A stretch of DNA of 15,550 bases from positions 1-15,550 of the forward strand of contig CAZSHI010000040.1 in NCBI GenBank assembly GCA_964606735.1, in the 5' to 3' direction. The position numbers were made by a program, and so were the translations under genes. Below, in pieces: positions 1 to 7,224 of the stretch. The notes under the pieces were generated by a model. It did no database searches. It was not told the DNA's origin and saw only the letters and a list, made by a program, of their open reading frames with translations. How positions within the stretch are numbered: position 1 is the stretch's first letter; the number at the start of each line of letters is the position of its first letter. This stretch comes from UBA5109 sp964606735 (GTDB lineage: Bacteria; Pseudomonadota; Gammaproteobacteria; Pseudomonadales; Pseudohongiellaceae).

Positions 1-23
1 GTACAGTGACGAGTCATCCAGAT

Positions 24-111
24 GCCCGGGTGGCGAAATTGGTAGACGCAAGGGACTTAAAATCCCTCGGATATTGCATCCGTGCCGGTTCGATTCCGGC
101 CCCGGGCACCA
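24..111 (+). tRNA. tRNA-Leu (anticodon UAA), CCA encoded
   Basis: A complete class II cloverleaf. The acceptor stem GCCCGGG (24-30) pairs perfectly with CCCGGGC (101-107), followed by discriminator A108 and an encoded CCA. The anticodon stem AGGGA/TCCCT (51-55/63-67) encloses loop CTTAAAA, giving anticodon TAA at 58-60, which reads codon UUA. The long variable arm between the anticodon and T arms and the T-arm GGTTCGATTCC are typical of tRNA-Leu. The gene stands alone, facing the 3' end of metY. No integrase or duplicated 3' end is seen, so there is no evidence that it serves as an attachment site here. Confidence 0.97.
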
Positions 112-175
112 TATAAATCAATGTGTTCAATGCAAAGCAGGGATCATTAGCATGCGGCTTTATTCCGGCTTTACC

Positions 176-193
176 CAATTCAACTCTGAATTG
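176..193. terminator. small hairpin between tRNA-Leu and metY, possible weak terminator
   Basis: CAATTC (176-181) and GAATTG (188-193) form a perfect 6-bp stem around a 6-nt loop. It starts 1 nt beyond the metY stop codon and lies about 65 nt downstream of the tRNA. In the plus direction it is followed by the T-rich stretch TTTATTT; in the minus direction there is no T-run. The stem is AT-rich and short, so terminator function is uncertain. It would best suit tRNA transcription. Confidence 0.3.
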
Positions 194-194
194 T

Positions 195-1469
195 TTATTT
201 AGCTGCTGCCAGTGCCTGTTCAATATCTGAAATAATGTCATCGATATGCTCTATGCCAATCGATAAGCGAACCATTCCTTTACTGACTCCTGCTGTAGCC
301 AATTCATCCTCGTTTAATTGCCTGTGTGTAGTAGAGGCTGGATGGCAAGCAAGGGATTTGGCATCACCAATATTTACCAGGCGCAATATCATTTGCAGCG
401 CATCTATAAATTTCGCACCCGCTTCTTCGCCCCCTTTAATTCCAAAACTGAGAATACCTGATGGTCGGCCTCCAACCATTTTTTGACTAAGTTCGTAATA
501 GGGGCTGGACTTCAAACCTGCATAACTGACCCATTCCGTCTGCTCATGGCCTTCCAGGTACTCTGCAACTTTTAATGCATTTTCACAGTGGCGTTCCATT
601 CTTAACCCTAAGGTTTCAAGGCCCTGCATAATTTGAAAGGCATTAAAAGGAGATAATGCAGCTCCGGTATTACGTAGAGGGACTACACGACATCGACCTA
701 TAAAGGCAGCTTCACCCAGCGCTTCTGTATAAACCACCCCATGATAAGAAGGATCGGGCTCATTGAGCATGGGATATTTTTCTTTGTGGGCAGCCCAGTC
801 GAATTTACCGGAATCAATAATAATACCGCCAATCGACGTGCCATGCCCTCCAATGTATTTGGTGAGTGAATGAATCGCGATATCTGCACCAAAGTCAAAA
901 ACTTTACATAAAAATGGTGTTGCTACAGTATTGTCCACGATCAGAGGAATTCCATGTTTATGCGCAATATTTGCCAACGCTTCAATATCTACAACATTGC
1001 CTGCCGGATTGCCGATGGTTTCACAGAAAAGTGCACGAGTATTATCATCGATTAAAGCTTCTAAACCCTCATAATCATCGAAAGACGCAAAGCGGGTCTC
1101 AACACCCTGTGCCGGAAGAGTATGGGCAAAGAAATTATAAGTGCCTCCATACAATTGCGATGTGCTGACAATATTGTTCCCTGTTTTAGTAATCGCCTGA
1201 ATCGCGTAAGTAATTGCTGCCATTCCAGAAGCCACGCCAAGTGCTCCTATCCCGCCTTCCATTTCAGTTAATCTTGCTTCTAATACCGCAGTGGTTGGAT
1301 TCATGATGCGGGTATAAATATTTCCTGGCACAGCCAGGTTAAACAAATCCGCTCCGTGCTGGGTGTTATCAAAGGTGTAAGAAGTCGTCTGGTAAATAGG
1401 GGTTGTTGCTGCATTGGTAGTCGGGTCGCCATCATAGCCGGAATGTAAAGCAATAGTTTCAAGTTTCAT
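195..1469 (-). CDS. metY: O-acetylhomoserine (thiol)-lyase, PLP-dependent
   Basis: A cytosolic enzyme of methionine and homocysteine biosynthesis that condenses O-acetylhomoserine with sulfide (or methanethiol), using pyridoxal phosphate. The 424-residue protein matches the usual length of MetY-type Cys/Met-metabolism PLP enzymes. Visible motifs are the phosphate-contacting YTRIMNPT (Y52, R54), GVASGMAA (78-85), D179 in IVDNT, and the Schiff-base lysine K204 in IHSLTKYIGGHG. The first possible in-frame start lies further upstream, but MKLETIALHSGY at 1469 is preferred: it has an AGAGGA ribosome site about 6 nt upstream and matches where the family begins. Codon use looks more AT-rich than the 2.4-15 kb genes. 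The family also includes cystathionine gamma-synthase and methionine gamma-lyase; the long inserts favour MetY. Confidence 0.93.
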   Translation of the reverse strand: MKLETIALHSGYDGDPTTNAATTPIYQTTSYTFDNTQHGADLFNLAVPGNIYTRIMNPTTAVLEARLTEMEGGIGALGVASGMAAITYAIQAITKTGNNIVSTSQLYGGTYNFFAHTLPAQGVETRFASFDDYEGLEALIDDNTRALFCETIGNPAGNVVDIEALANIAHKHGIPLIVDNTVATPFLCKVFDFGADIAIHSLTKYIGGHGTSIGGIIIDSGKFDWAAHKEKYPMLNEPDPSYHGVVYTEALGEAAFIGRCRVVPLRNTGAALSPFNAFQIMQGLETLGLRMERHCENALKVAEYLEGHEQTEWVSYAGLKSSPYYELSQKMVGGRPSGILSFGIKGGEEAGAKFIDALQMILRLVNIGDAKSLACHPASTTHRQLNEDELATAGVSKGMVRLSIGIEHIDDIISDIEQALAAAK

Positions 1470-1549
1470 TCTGCATCCTCTTTTTATTTTAAAAATATTA
1501 AAATTATCTCTGTGTGAAATACACAAGCCCGCTGAACTTGATGAACAAT

Positions 1550-1587
1550 GGCTTAGTGCACTTGAACGGCTAGAATGAGGCTAAGCC
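1550..1587 (-). promoter_or_regulatory. inverted repeat in the metY leader
   Basis: GGCTTAG (1550-1556) and CTAAGCC (1581-1587) are perfect 7-bp complements separated by 24 nt. They lie inside the predicted metY leader and could close a larger RNA structure. A second small hairpin, TGTGT-ATTTC-ACACA on the transcript, sits nearer the gene. The rest of the 1470-1735 interval is AT-rich with no ORF I trust. I do not recognise a known methionine or SAM riboswitch here. Confidence 0.3.
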
Positions 1588-1618
1588 CTAATCTATACCT
1601 AGCTGCGATTATTCTTGT

Positions 1619-1647
1619 TTTATAGATTATTGTACGAGATAGCACAA
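1619..1647 (-). promoter_or_regulatory. candidate sigma70 promoter of metY
   Basis: Read on the minus strand, TTGTGC (1642-1647) and TATAAA (1619-1624) are separated by exactly 17 nt. The -10 matches 5 of 6 consensus bases; the -35 matches only its TTG. It would start transcription near 1612 and give a leader of about 140 nt ahead of metY. No MetJ-like AGACGTCT repeats are visible. Confidence 0.4.
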
Positions 1648-1735
1648 ATCCCCTCCAGGCAAAGCACATATCAAGTTGAATAAGTCTCTACGGGACTGTT
1701 GCAGTTCCTGACTGCAGCAAGTCAAACTAGATCGC

Positions 1736-1885
1736 CTATCCTTGATCATCATCTTTTTTTCTGTCAAGAAAGGAGAAACCGCTCAGAATCCAGAGCAGCG
1801 CCATAATCAGCACCAGAACAGAGAGCACCTTGATGCTATGCGGTTCATTAAGAAAATGATTAAGTCTTGTAAAAATCTCGCCCAT
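1736..1885 (-). CDS. small single-pass membrane protein (49 aa), unknown
   Basis: Read from ATG at 1885 to TAG at 1736 this encodes 49 residues. An amphipathic start (MGEIFTRLNHFLNEPHSIK) precedes a hydrophobic helix at residues 20-40 (VLSVLVLIMALLWILSGF...), and the tail is charged (DRKKDDDQG). That layout is typical of a real small membrane protein rather than a chance reading frame. An in-frame stop lies 12 nt upstream of the ATG, so the start cannot extend far. No strong ribosome-binding site is seen before the ATG, which lowers confidence. It diverges from the 1939 gene and lies upstream of metY on the same strand, with a hairpin at 1697-1719 (one G-U pair) following its stop. Function is unknown. 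Confidence 0.5.
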   Translation of the reverse strand: MGEIFTRLNHFLNEPHSIKVLSVLVLIMALLWILSGFSFLDRKKDDDQG

Positions 1886-1938
1886 GGGATTAGCTTAACG
1901 GGAAGTCTTATCGCTTGCCATGCCGTTAGGAGTCAACA

Positions 1939-2379
1939 ATGTCAAAACGCATCAGTTTGATAGCCGCCGGTATTTTACTGTTACCAAGCGAGCTCAGTTT
2001 TTCTCAGGACTTGCAGGCCTGGGAAATCGACATCCTCGACCAGGATGGCGGTGTTCATACGACAGCCAATATGCAATGCGATCGAACAGCCTGCGACGCC
2101 AAAAGCTGGACCGTTCTATCACAGGAAACTGGCTGTCTCTATCAGCTTGATTTTTCAGTACAATTTTCTGGCTCGTCAGTTCGCTTGATGCTGTTTCACG
2201 AATCATTTGCCTCCAACTGTGCCAATATGCGCTTACTCGTCGCCACGGGCACTGGCTTTGCTGATAAGGCATACCCGGATGCAACAAGAGCCAGTGGAGA
2301 GGTGACACTGGGATTTGAAGCAGGCGGCATAAACAGCAGCGGCACTACTCGCTGGCAAGCCCGGCGTGTCACCGATTGA
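1939..2379 (+). CDS. small secreted protein, unknown family
   Basis: A 146-residue protein with a Sec signal peptide (basic MSKR, hydrophobic ISLIAAGILLLP, likely cleavage near residue 22). The mature part is polar, predicted mostly beta, and has four cysteines (C47, C52, C66, C94), enough for two disulfides in the periplasm. The start is supported by TTAGGAG at 1926-1932, 6 nt before the ATG. I do not recognise the family. It lies just upstream of the large cluster but is separated from it by 70 nt containing a candidate promoter, so it may be an independent unit. It diverges from the small membrane-protein gene at 1736-1885. Confidence 0.72.
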   Translation: MSKRISLIAAGILLLPSELSFSQDLQAWEIDILDQDGGVHTTANMQCDRTACDAKSWTVLSQETGCLYQLDFSVQFSGSSVRLMLFHESFASNCANMRLLVATGTGFADKAYPDATRASGEVTLGFEAGGINSSGTTRWQARRVTD

Positions 2380-2406
2380 CTTGTTATAAAGCCTCCTTTA
2401 GATAAT
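2376..2406 (+). promoter_or_regulatory. candidate promoter of the exported-protein cluster
   Basis: TTGACT (2376-2381, overlapping the stop codon of the preceding gene) and GATAAT (2401-2406) each match 5 of 6 consensus bases. The 19-nt spacer is longer than ideal. The next start codon is 44 nt downstream of the -10. It would drive the cluster beginning at 2450. Confidence 0.35.
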
Positions 2407-2449
2407 AATCAAAAACCTTCAAAAATAACCAATAAGAGGAAGACAGCAC

Positions 2450-3049
2450 GTGAAATCAACACTTCTGAAGAAAATTGGCCTGGCCACTGCCGTTGGTCTG
2501 CTCGCAAGCACTGCCAGCGCACACTTTAAACTCACTGCCCCCGCTTCCTGGATTGAAGAGGATGATCGAGGAGACCCACAGAAAATGGCACCATGCGGCG
2601 GCACCTTGGCAGATGGCGGCACCCGAACCGGTGCTATCACTGATGTCACCGGCGGACAGATGCTCAGGGTGGCCATTGAAGAAACCATTTTCCACCCCGG
2701 CCACTGGCGCATTTCACTAGCCCGTCGTATTAACTGGCTGCCGCAGGACCTTATGCCTACTGAAATGGTTGACACCGACAGGGGACCACGCTCTGGCAGT
2801 TTCGCAATTGATCCTAATCCACAGCCGCCTGTTTTGGTCGATGGCTTATGGGAAAACTATGAACGCAGGACCGGTCCACAAGAAACTGAAATTCGTGTTC
2901 CCAACATCGATTGCGAAGGCTGCTTTCTACAGATCGTTCAGTTTATGGAAGAACACCCGGGTTTTGGCGAAGGCGGTTTCACCTATCATCACTGTGCGGT
3001 ATTGAATATTACCGCCGATCCAGCCCTACCCATGGATAGGGGTTGGTAA
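2450..3049 (+). CDS. secreted polysaccharide-monooxygenase-like copper protein (SCE4755-type)
   Basis: A 199-residue exported protein whose signal peptide (residues 1-24, ending STASA) would leave His25 as the mature N-terminus (HFKLTAP...). An N-terminal histidine is the hallmark of the copper histidine brace of lytic polysaccharide monooxygenases. From memory of the family, the blocks GDPQKMAPCGG (41-51), ETIFHPGHWRISL (78-90) and YHHCAVL (179-185) match the group annotated as SCE4755 family polysaccharide monooxygenase-like. H82, H85, H180 and H181 are candidates for the second copper ligand. C49, C155, C158 and C182 could make two disulfides. The start is GTG, with AGAGGA about 9 nt upstream. 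It is the first gene of the cluster. No polysaccharide activity is established for this group as far as I know. Confidence 0.8.
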   Translation: MKSTLLKKIGLATAVGLLASTASAHFKLTAPASWIEEDDRGDPQKMAPCGGTLADGGTRTGAITDVTGGQMLRVAIEETIFHPGHWRISLARRINWLPQDLMPTEMVDTDRGPRSGSFAIDPNPQPPVLVDGLWENYERRTGPQETEIRVPNIDCEGCFLQIVQFMEEHPGFGEGGFTYHHCAVLNITADPALPMDRGW

Positions 3050-3091
3050 GCCAAGAAAGCCTATGGCAAACGTGCAAAAGAGGGGAAGTAC

Positions 3092-3931
3092 ATGAAACGC
3101 TTTACAGGTATCGGCAGCTTGCCTGCCATCGCCCTGGCTGTTCTGGGACTGGCTGCTCTGCCAGCCCAGGCGCAGATCGACATTACCGGTGAATGGGCCG
3201 CTGTTTTTCATGAAGACTTTGAGGAACGGCGCCCTGGTCCTGAAATGGTTGAGTACCAGGGCGTGCCGATCAATGAAGCCTCGCGCAGAAGAGCTTTGAG
3301 CTGGAGCCCAACACTGCTCAATATCCCGGAACATCAGTGTAAACCTCACCCCTCCGATTACGGCAGCCGGGGCCCCAGCAACATGCGCATCTGGAAAGAA
3401 GTCGATTCAGTCAGTCAGCAATTGATTGCCTACCATACACGTCTTCGCTGGCAGGCGCCTGAGCGCACCATCTGGATGGATGGTCGTGAACATCCACCGG
3501 AAAACGCGCCGCATACCTGGCAGGGTTTTTCGACCGGACACTGGGAAGGCGATACCCTGGTCGTTCGTACGACCCATCTCAAGGAAGGCTGGGTCCGCCG
3601 CAACGGCTTGGCCCGCAGTGATCTGGCAGAGTTCACGGAATACTGGTACCGCCAGGGCGATTTCATGACCCAGGTGGTGATTGTGAACGACCCGGTTTAC
3701 CTGACCGAACCCTTCATCCGCACCAATAACTGGCGTATTGATTTACACCAGAACATTACGGCCTATCTGTGTGATGTTGTCGTTGAAATTGAAATGGAAC
3801 GCGGCGAAGTCCCTCATTACCTGCCGGGACAGAATCCGTTTTTGGGAGAGCATGCCGAACGCTGGAACCTACCCCTGGACGGGGTGCTAGGCGGTGCTGA
3901 AACCATGTATCCGTCCTTCATCGAAGAATAA
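3092..3931 (+). CDS. exported WEGD-motif protein, full-length paralogue, function unknown
   Basis: A 279-residue protein with a clear signal peptide (residues 1-27, ALPAQA|Q). It belongs to a widespread, uncharacterised bacterial family recognisable by a [Y/W]MDGRxHP block and a WEGDTLVV block. Here these are WMDGREHPP (128-136) and GHWEGDTLVVRTTHLKEGW, with W151-E152-G153-D154. They are followed by RRNGLARSDLAEFTEYW and NDPVYLTEPF. Residues are predicted mainly beta-strand. Conserved His, Asp and Arg residues in the two blocks could form an active or binding site, but no reaction is known. A paralogue lies at 4930, with an MBL gene after each. The start has GAGGGGAAG 6-13 nt upstream. Gap to the next gene is 23 nt. 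Confidence 0.8.
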   Translation: MKRFTGIGSLPAIALAVLGLAALPAQAQIDITGEWAAVFHEDFEERRPGPEMVEYQGVPINEASRRRALSWSPTLLNIPEHQCKPHPSDYGSRGPSNMRIWKEVDSVSQQLIAYHTRLRWQAPERTIWMDGREHPPENAPHTWQGFSTGHWEGDTLVVRTTHLKEGWVRRNGLARSDLAEFTEYWYRQGDFMTQVVIVNDPVYLTEPFIRTNNWRIDLHQNITAYLCDVVVEIEMERGEVPHYLPGQNPFLGEHAERWNLPLDGVLGGAETMYPSFIEE

Positions 3932-3954
3932 AACCCGCTAGTAGGAGTGTTTTC

Positions 3955-4914
3955 ATGAGCTATTTTAAGCGTGGCATGCTCAGTTTGCTGGCCACACTGT
4001 GCACAGCAACGAGTCTGGCGCAGAACAATTTCGACGATGTCGAAATTCAGACCCTGCATGTGCAGGGCAATATCTACATGCTGGTTGGCGCCGGTGGCAA
4101 TATCACCGTACAGATCGGCGAGGAGGGGATACTGATCATCGACACCATGTATGAACCGCTGGCTGACAGGGTTTATGATGCAATTCGTGAGCTCAGTGAT
4201 GCACCATTGACTTTTATCCTGAATACACACGGCCACCCGGACCACATTGGCGGCAACGCAGTTCTGGCCCAGCGTGGCAGTAATATTGCCGGCGGCAATA
4301 CTGTCGACCTGTTCGCTGCCGGTTCGGGTAATCAGGCCAAAGTGGTTGCCCATGAGAATGTGCTCACCAGCATTATCTCCCAGGATGAACCCATGGCCAT
4401 CGAAGGCTGGCCGACTGACACCTATTTCAACGAACGCAAGGACCTGTTCTTCAACGGCGAAGCCATTGTTATATCGCATCAACCCAATGCCCATACTGAT
4501 GGCGACAGTTTTGTCTTTTTTCGCCGTTCAGACGTGATTGCAACCGGCGATATTTTTACCACCACGGGCTACCCCTATATCGATGTTGCCAATGGCGGCA
4601 CCTTGCAGGGCATTCTGGACGGTCTCAACAATCTGTTGGAAATGACGGTACCAGCTGACCGCCAGGAAGGAGGCACACAGATTATCCCCGGTCATGGACG
4701 CATTGCCGATGAAGCGGATGTGCTGGTGTACCGGGACATGCTGACCATCATTCGTGATCGCATTGCCTACCGTATCGAACAGGGAGATTCACTTCGTGAA
4801 GTGCTTGCCAGCGAACCGACTTATGACTATGACGCACGCTATGGCTCTGATAGCGGTTTCTGGACTACCAGCAATTTTATCGAAGCCATTTATAACGAAC
4901 TCAGTGTGCGCTAA
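3955..4914 (+). CDS. exported metallo-beta-lactamase-fold hydrolase
   Basis: A 319-residue MBL-superfamily metal-dependent hydrolase with a signal peptide (about residues 1-22, SLA|Q), so periplasmic. The zinc motif is complete: H92-G-H94-P-D96-H97, then H180 (NAHTDGD), D199 (ATGDIF) and H247 (PGHGR), sufficient for a dinuclear site. The GYPYIDVANGG block after D199 is shared with the paralogue at 5768. Likely reactions for this broad class are hydrolysis of esters, lactones, thioesters or sulfates; the substrate cannot be read from sequence. It is not closely like acquired beta-lactamases. The start has TAGGAG about 8 nt upstream. Gap to the next gene is 15 nt, consistent with co-transcription. 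Confidence 0.9.
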   Translation: MSYFKRGMLSLLATLCTATSLAQNNFDDVEIQTLHVQGNIYMLVGAGGNITVQIGEEGILIIDTMYEPLADRVYDAIRELSDAPLTFILNTHGHPDHIGGNAVLAQRGSNIAGGNTVDLFAAGSGNQAKVVAHENVLTSIISQDEPMAIEGWPTDTYFNERKDLFFNGEAIVISHQPNAHTDGDSFVFFRRSDVIATGDIFTTTGYPYIDVANGGTLQGILDGLNNLLEMTVPADRQEGGTQIIPGHGRIADEADVLVYRDMLTIIRDRIAYRIEQGDSLREVLASEPTYDYDARYGSDSGFWTTSNFIEAIYNELSVR

Positions 4915-4929
4915 ACGGGAAGAAAAACC

Positions 4930-5643
4930 ATGACAATAAAAACCTTATTCACTGCTGTCCTGCTAATGACAGCCCCATGCGCAGCTCTCTGGGCGCAGGA
5001 AAGTGGGGAAGGCGAGAGCATGATGCTTTCACCTCGCGAAGCTGCCCCCATCGACCTGCAAGGTTACTGGACAACAGTCATCACGGAAGACTGGCGCTGG
5101 CGCATGGTCACGCCACCCAAAGGAGATATTTCCAGCTTTACCTTTCTTAATGATGAGGCCATCCGCGTTACCAATGAGTGGGACCCCCAGCGTGATGAGG
5201 GCACCTGCCGCCCATACGGGGCTGGCAACCTGATGCGCATGCCCATTCGCGTTCATATCAGTTGGGAAGATGAGGATACACTGAAACTGGAAAGTGACCA
5301 TGGCATGCAAACCCGTTATTTCCATTTCAAGGCCGAGGACATCATGGAAGAAGCAGCTTCATGGCAGGGTGTCTCACTGGCTTCCTGGGAAGGGCAGACC
5401 CTGAAAGTGGTGACCCGCAAGCTCAGACCCGGCTATATCCGTCGCAATGGAGTCCCCTATAGTGAAAATGCAGTCGTGACCGAATATTTCAACCGCCATG
5501 ATACCTATGGAGACGAATGGTTTGTCGTCAGCGTGCTGGTCGATGATCCGTATTATTACACGGAGCCGTACTTCTCCAGCTCCAGCTTTAAACGACTGCC
5601 AAATGACAACGAATGGAATCCGCTCCCCTGTGCAGATCGCTAG
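4930..5643 (+). CDS. exported WEGD-family protein, diverged shorter paralogue
   Basis: A 237-residue protein with a signal peptide (about 1-22, ALWA|Q). It aligns by eye with the 3092 product: CRPYG against CKPHP, SWEGQTLKVVTRKLRPGYIRRNG against HWEGDTLVVRTTHLKEGWVRRNG, and VDDPYYYTEPY against NDPVYLTEPF. It lacks the MDGRxHP block, and the WEGD aspartate is replaced by Gln. The histidines of GHW and TTHLK are also missing, so any active site formed by those residues would be lost or changed. It may be a structural partner or a subunit with altered specificity. The ribosome site is GGGAAGAAA upstream of the ATG. It sits 15 nt after the first MBL gene. Confidence 0.78.
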   Translation: MTIKTLFTAVLLMTAPCAALWAQESGEGESMMLSPREAAPIDLQGYWTTVITEDWRWRMVTPPKGDISSFTFLNDEAIRVTNEWDPQRDEGTCRPYGAGNLMRMPIRVHISWEDEDTLKLESDHGMQTRYFHFKAEDIMEEAASWQGVSLASWEGQTLKVVTRKLRPGYIRRNGVPYSENAVVTEYFNRHDTYGDEWFVVSVLVDDPYYYTEPYFSSSSFKRLPNDNEWNPLPCADR

Positions 5644-5710
5644 GCTAAGCTGAGCATATTTCAAAGGCAAACGGCATATGACGTTCTGGCAAAGACTTAG
5701 TTCATGGCTG

Positions 5711-5739
5711 TTTCCAAGGACTCTATGGCTCGCTATAGT
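5711..5739 (+). promoter_or_regulatory. candidate internal sigma70 promoter
   Basis: TTTCCA (5711-5716, 4 of 6) and TATAGT (5734-5739, 5 of 6) are separated by exactly 17 nt, in the only long gap inside the cluster (5644-5767). Transcription would start near 5746 and leave a short leader before the MBL gene at 5768. This could uncouple the second half of the cluster from the first. Confidence 0.45.
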
Positions 5740-5767
5740 GTCCACTTAAAAAGAAGAGGGGATGTCG

Positions 5768-6661
5768 ATGAAACCGCTTGCTTATATCTGGCTGGCAGCC
5801 TGCCTGCTGCTGGGCTCACTATCCGCCAAGGCCCAGATTCAGACACAGCAGATCAGGGATGATTTCCATGTGCTCTATGGCCCGGGTGGCAATATCGGCG
5901 TTTACACCGGAGCCGAAGGCATTTTCCTCATCGATAACAAATTCGCACCGCTTTCGGAAGAAATCAAGCAGGCAATCAGCCAGTTCAGCACCGACAGCAT
6001 CAATTTTGTGATCAACACCCACTGGCATGGCGATCATACCGGCGGTAATGAGAATTTCGCTGCTGATGGCGCTGTCATCGTCGCGCATGAAATGGTTTAC
6101 CGGCGTCTGAGCATGGATAACTTCCTGCCGCTTTATAACAGCCGAACGGCACCGGCTCCAACAGGAGCCTTGCCCACGGTGACTTTTACCGAAGACATCC
6201 GTTTTCATAGTGGCAATGAAACCATTCACGTTATCCATGTTCCCAATGCGCATACTGATACGGACTCTATCGTTTATTTTGAAGAGGCCAACCTGATTCA
6301 GCTGGGCGATCTTTTATGGACAGATGGTTACCCCCGCATCGATGTGCAAAATGGCGGCGGCTCGGTTGATGGGGTCATCGAAGCCCTGCAGCGTGCACTG
6401 GCCTTGGCCGATGATGAGACCCAGTTTATTTCCGGTCACGGCCCGGTTCCGCCACAGGGACAGCAAGTGGTACGTAATTACCTGATGATGTTACGGACTG
6501 TACGCAATCGTGTGGTCAGCATGATTGCAGCCGGAATGAACCAGCAACAAATCATCAATGCACGTCCCACCGCAGATTTTGATGCAGACTGGGGTGGTAG
6601 TGACCCGTATATTGATGCAGACATGTTTGCCCGCATCCTCTATATCAGCCTCGCCAAATAA
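5768..6661 (+). CDS. exported metallo-beta-lactamase-fold hydrolase, second copy
   Basis: A 297-residue MBL hydrolase with a signal peptide (about 1-22, SAKA|Q). The zinc motif is H85-W-H87-G-D89-H90, with H162 (NAHTDTD), D181 (QLGDLL) and H224 (SGHGPV). It is a paralogue of the 3955 product: both share PGGN/GAGGN near the start, NAHTDxDS, and GYPxIDVxNGG. Two ATGs are in frame at 5762 and 5768. The ribosome site GAGGGG (5756-5761) directly abuts the first ATG and is 6 nt from the second, so 5768 is chosen. Substrate is unknown. It has its own candidate promoter and is followed 23 nt later by the SnoaL-like gene. Confidence 0.9.
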   Translation: MKPLAYIWLAACLLLGSLSAKAQIQTQQIRDDFHVLYGPGGNIGVYTGAEGIFLIDNKFAPLSEEIKQAISQFSTDSINFVINTHWHGDHTGGNENFAADGAVIVAHEMVYRRLSMDNFLPLYNSRTAPAPTGALPTVTFTEDIRFHSGNETIHVIHVPNAHTDTDSIVYFEEANLIQLGDLLWTDGYPRIDVQNGGGSVDGVIEALQRALALADDETQFISGHGPVPPQGQQVVRNYLMMLRTVRNRVVSMIAAGMNQQQIINARPTADFDADWGGSDPYIDADMFARILYISLAK

Positions 6662-6684
6662 GCATCACAACAGGAGACAAACAC

Positions 6685-7203
6685 ATGAATAAGACAGGTA
6701 TCTCCACGCTACTGCTTTCAGCTCTGCTTGCTGCTGTTTTTATTGCAGCAGGCGGGCAGGCACAAAACCCGAGTATTGAAGAAGCCAACAAACAGCTGCT
6801 GCTGGATTTTTTTAATTTCCAGGGCTCCGATGAAGAGCGCTTGCAACAATTTCTGGCGCCAGACTATGTTCAGCATAATCCACGCTTTTTGGCGATGGAT
6901 AAATTCACCGGCGCCAGCGGTAACCGGGCCTGGGTTGAAGCCCGCCGTGAAGCCCGTGCCCGGGGAGGTATTCCACTGGTGGACCTTGGCGGCATCCGTT
7001 TGCGTGATCCGATTATCGTGATGGCCGAGGATGACTTGGTCACGGCAATTTACAAGGGTGATCTGCCTGATCCTGACAATCCCGGAGAAACGTATGAAGC
7101 TTTCGCTTTTGAAACGTTCCGTATCCGCGATGGCAAATTTACCGAACACTGGGATCAGGTAACACTGAAAGCAGGTTGGATGGATACTGGCAATACTGAC
7201 TAA
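6685..7203 (+). CDS. exported SnoaL/NTF2-like protein
   Basis: A 172-residue protein with a signal peptide (about 1-26, GGQA|Q) and one NTF2-like cone-shaped domain. The typical marks are an N-terminal helix with FFNFQGSDEERLQQFLAPDY, then YVQHNPRF (61-68, H64 facing the pocket in SnoaL-like proteins) and the C-terminal FETFRIRDGKFTEHWDQV. Such domains act as cyclases, isomerases, hydratases or small-ligand binders; which applies here is not evident. Export of an NTF2-like protein is less usual than the cytosolic form and fits the export theme of the cluster. GGAGA lies about 9 nt upstream of the ATG. Gaps are 23 nt before and 21 nt after. Confidence 0.85.
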   Translation: MNKTGISTLLLSALLAAVFIAAGGQAQNPSIEEANKQLLLDFFNFQGSDEERLQQFLAPDYVQHNPRFLAMDKFTGASGNRAWVEARREARARGGIPLVDLGGIRLRDPIIVMAEDDLVTAIYKGDLPDPDNPGETYEAFAFETFRIRDGKFTEHWDQVTLKAGWMDTGNTD

Positions 7204-7224
7204 TCATGAATAACGGAGGTGACT

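Noticed and set aside
24..195. tRNA-Leu as an integration site for a mobile element
   Set aside because: No integrase, no duplicated tRNA 3' end and no flanking direct repeat are visible in the window.
14..241. Minus-strand open frame across the tRNA
   Set aside because: It contains the familiar GAGIEPA-type peptide produced by reading a tRNA-Leu gene backwards, and it overlaps both the tRNA and the end of metY.
1742..1960. 72-codon plus-strand frame
   Set aside because: Charged, low-complexity composition, no ribosome site, overlaps the start of the 1939 gene and lies opposite the more convincing small membrane-protein frame.
5678..5749. 23-codon frame (MTFWQRLSSWLF...) in the long cluster gap
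   Set aside because: Hydrophobic and intact, but with a poor ribosome site and overlapping the candidate promoter, so it cannot be supported.
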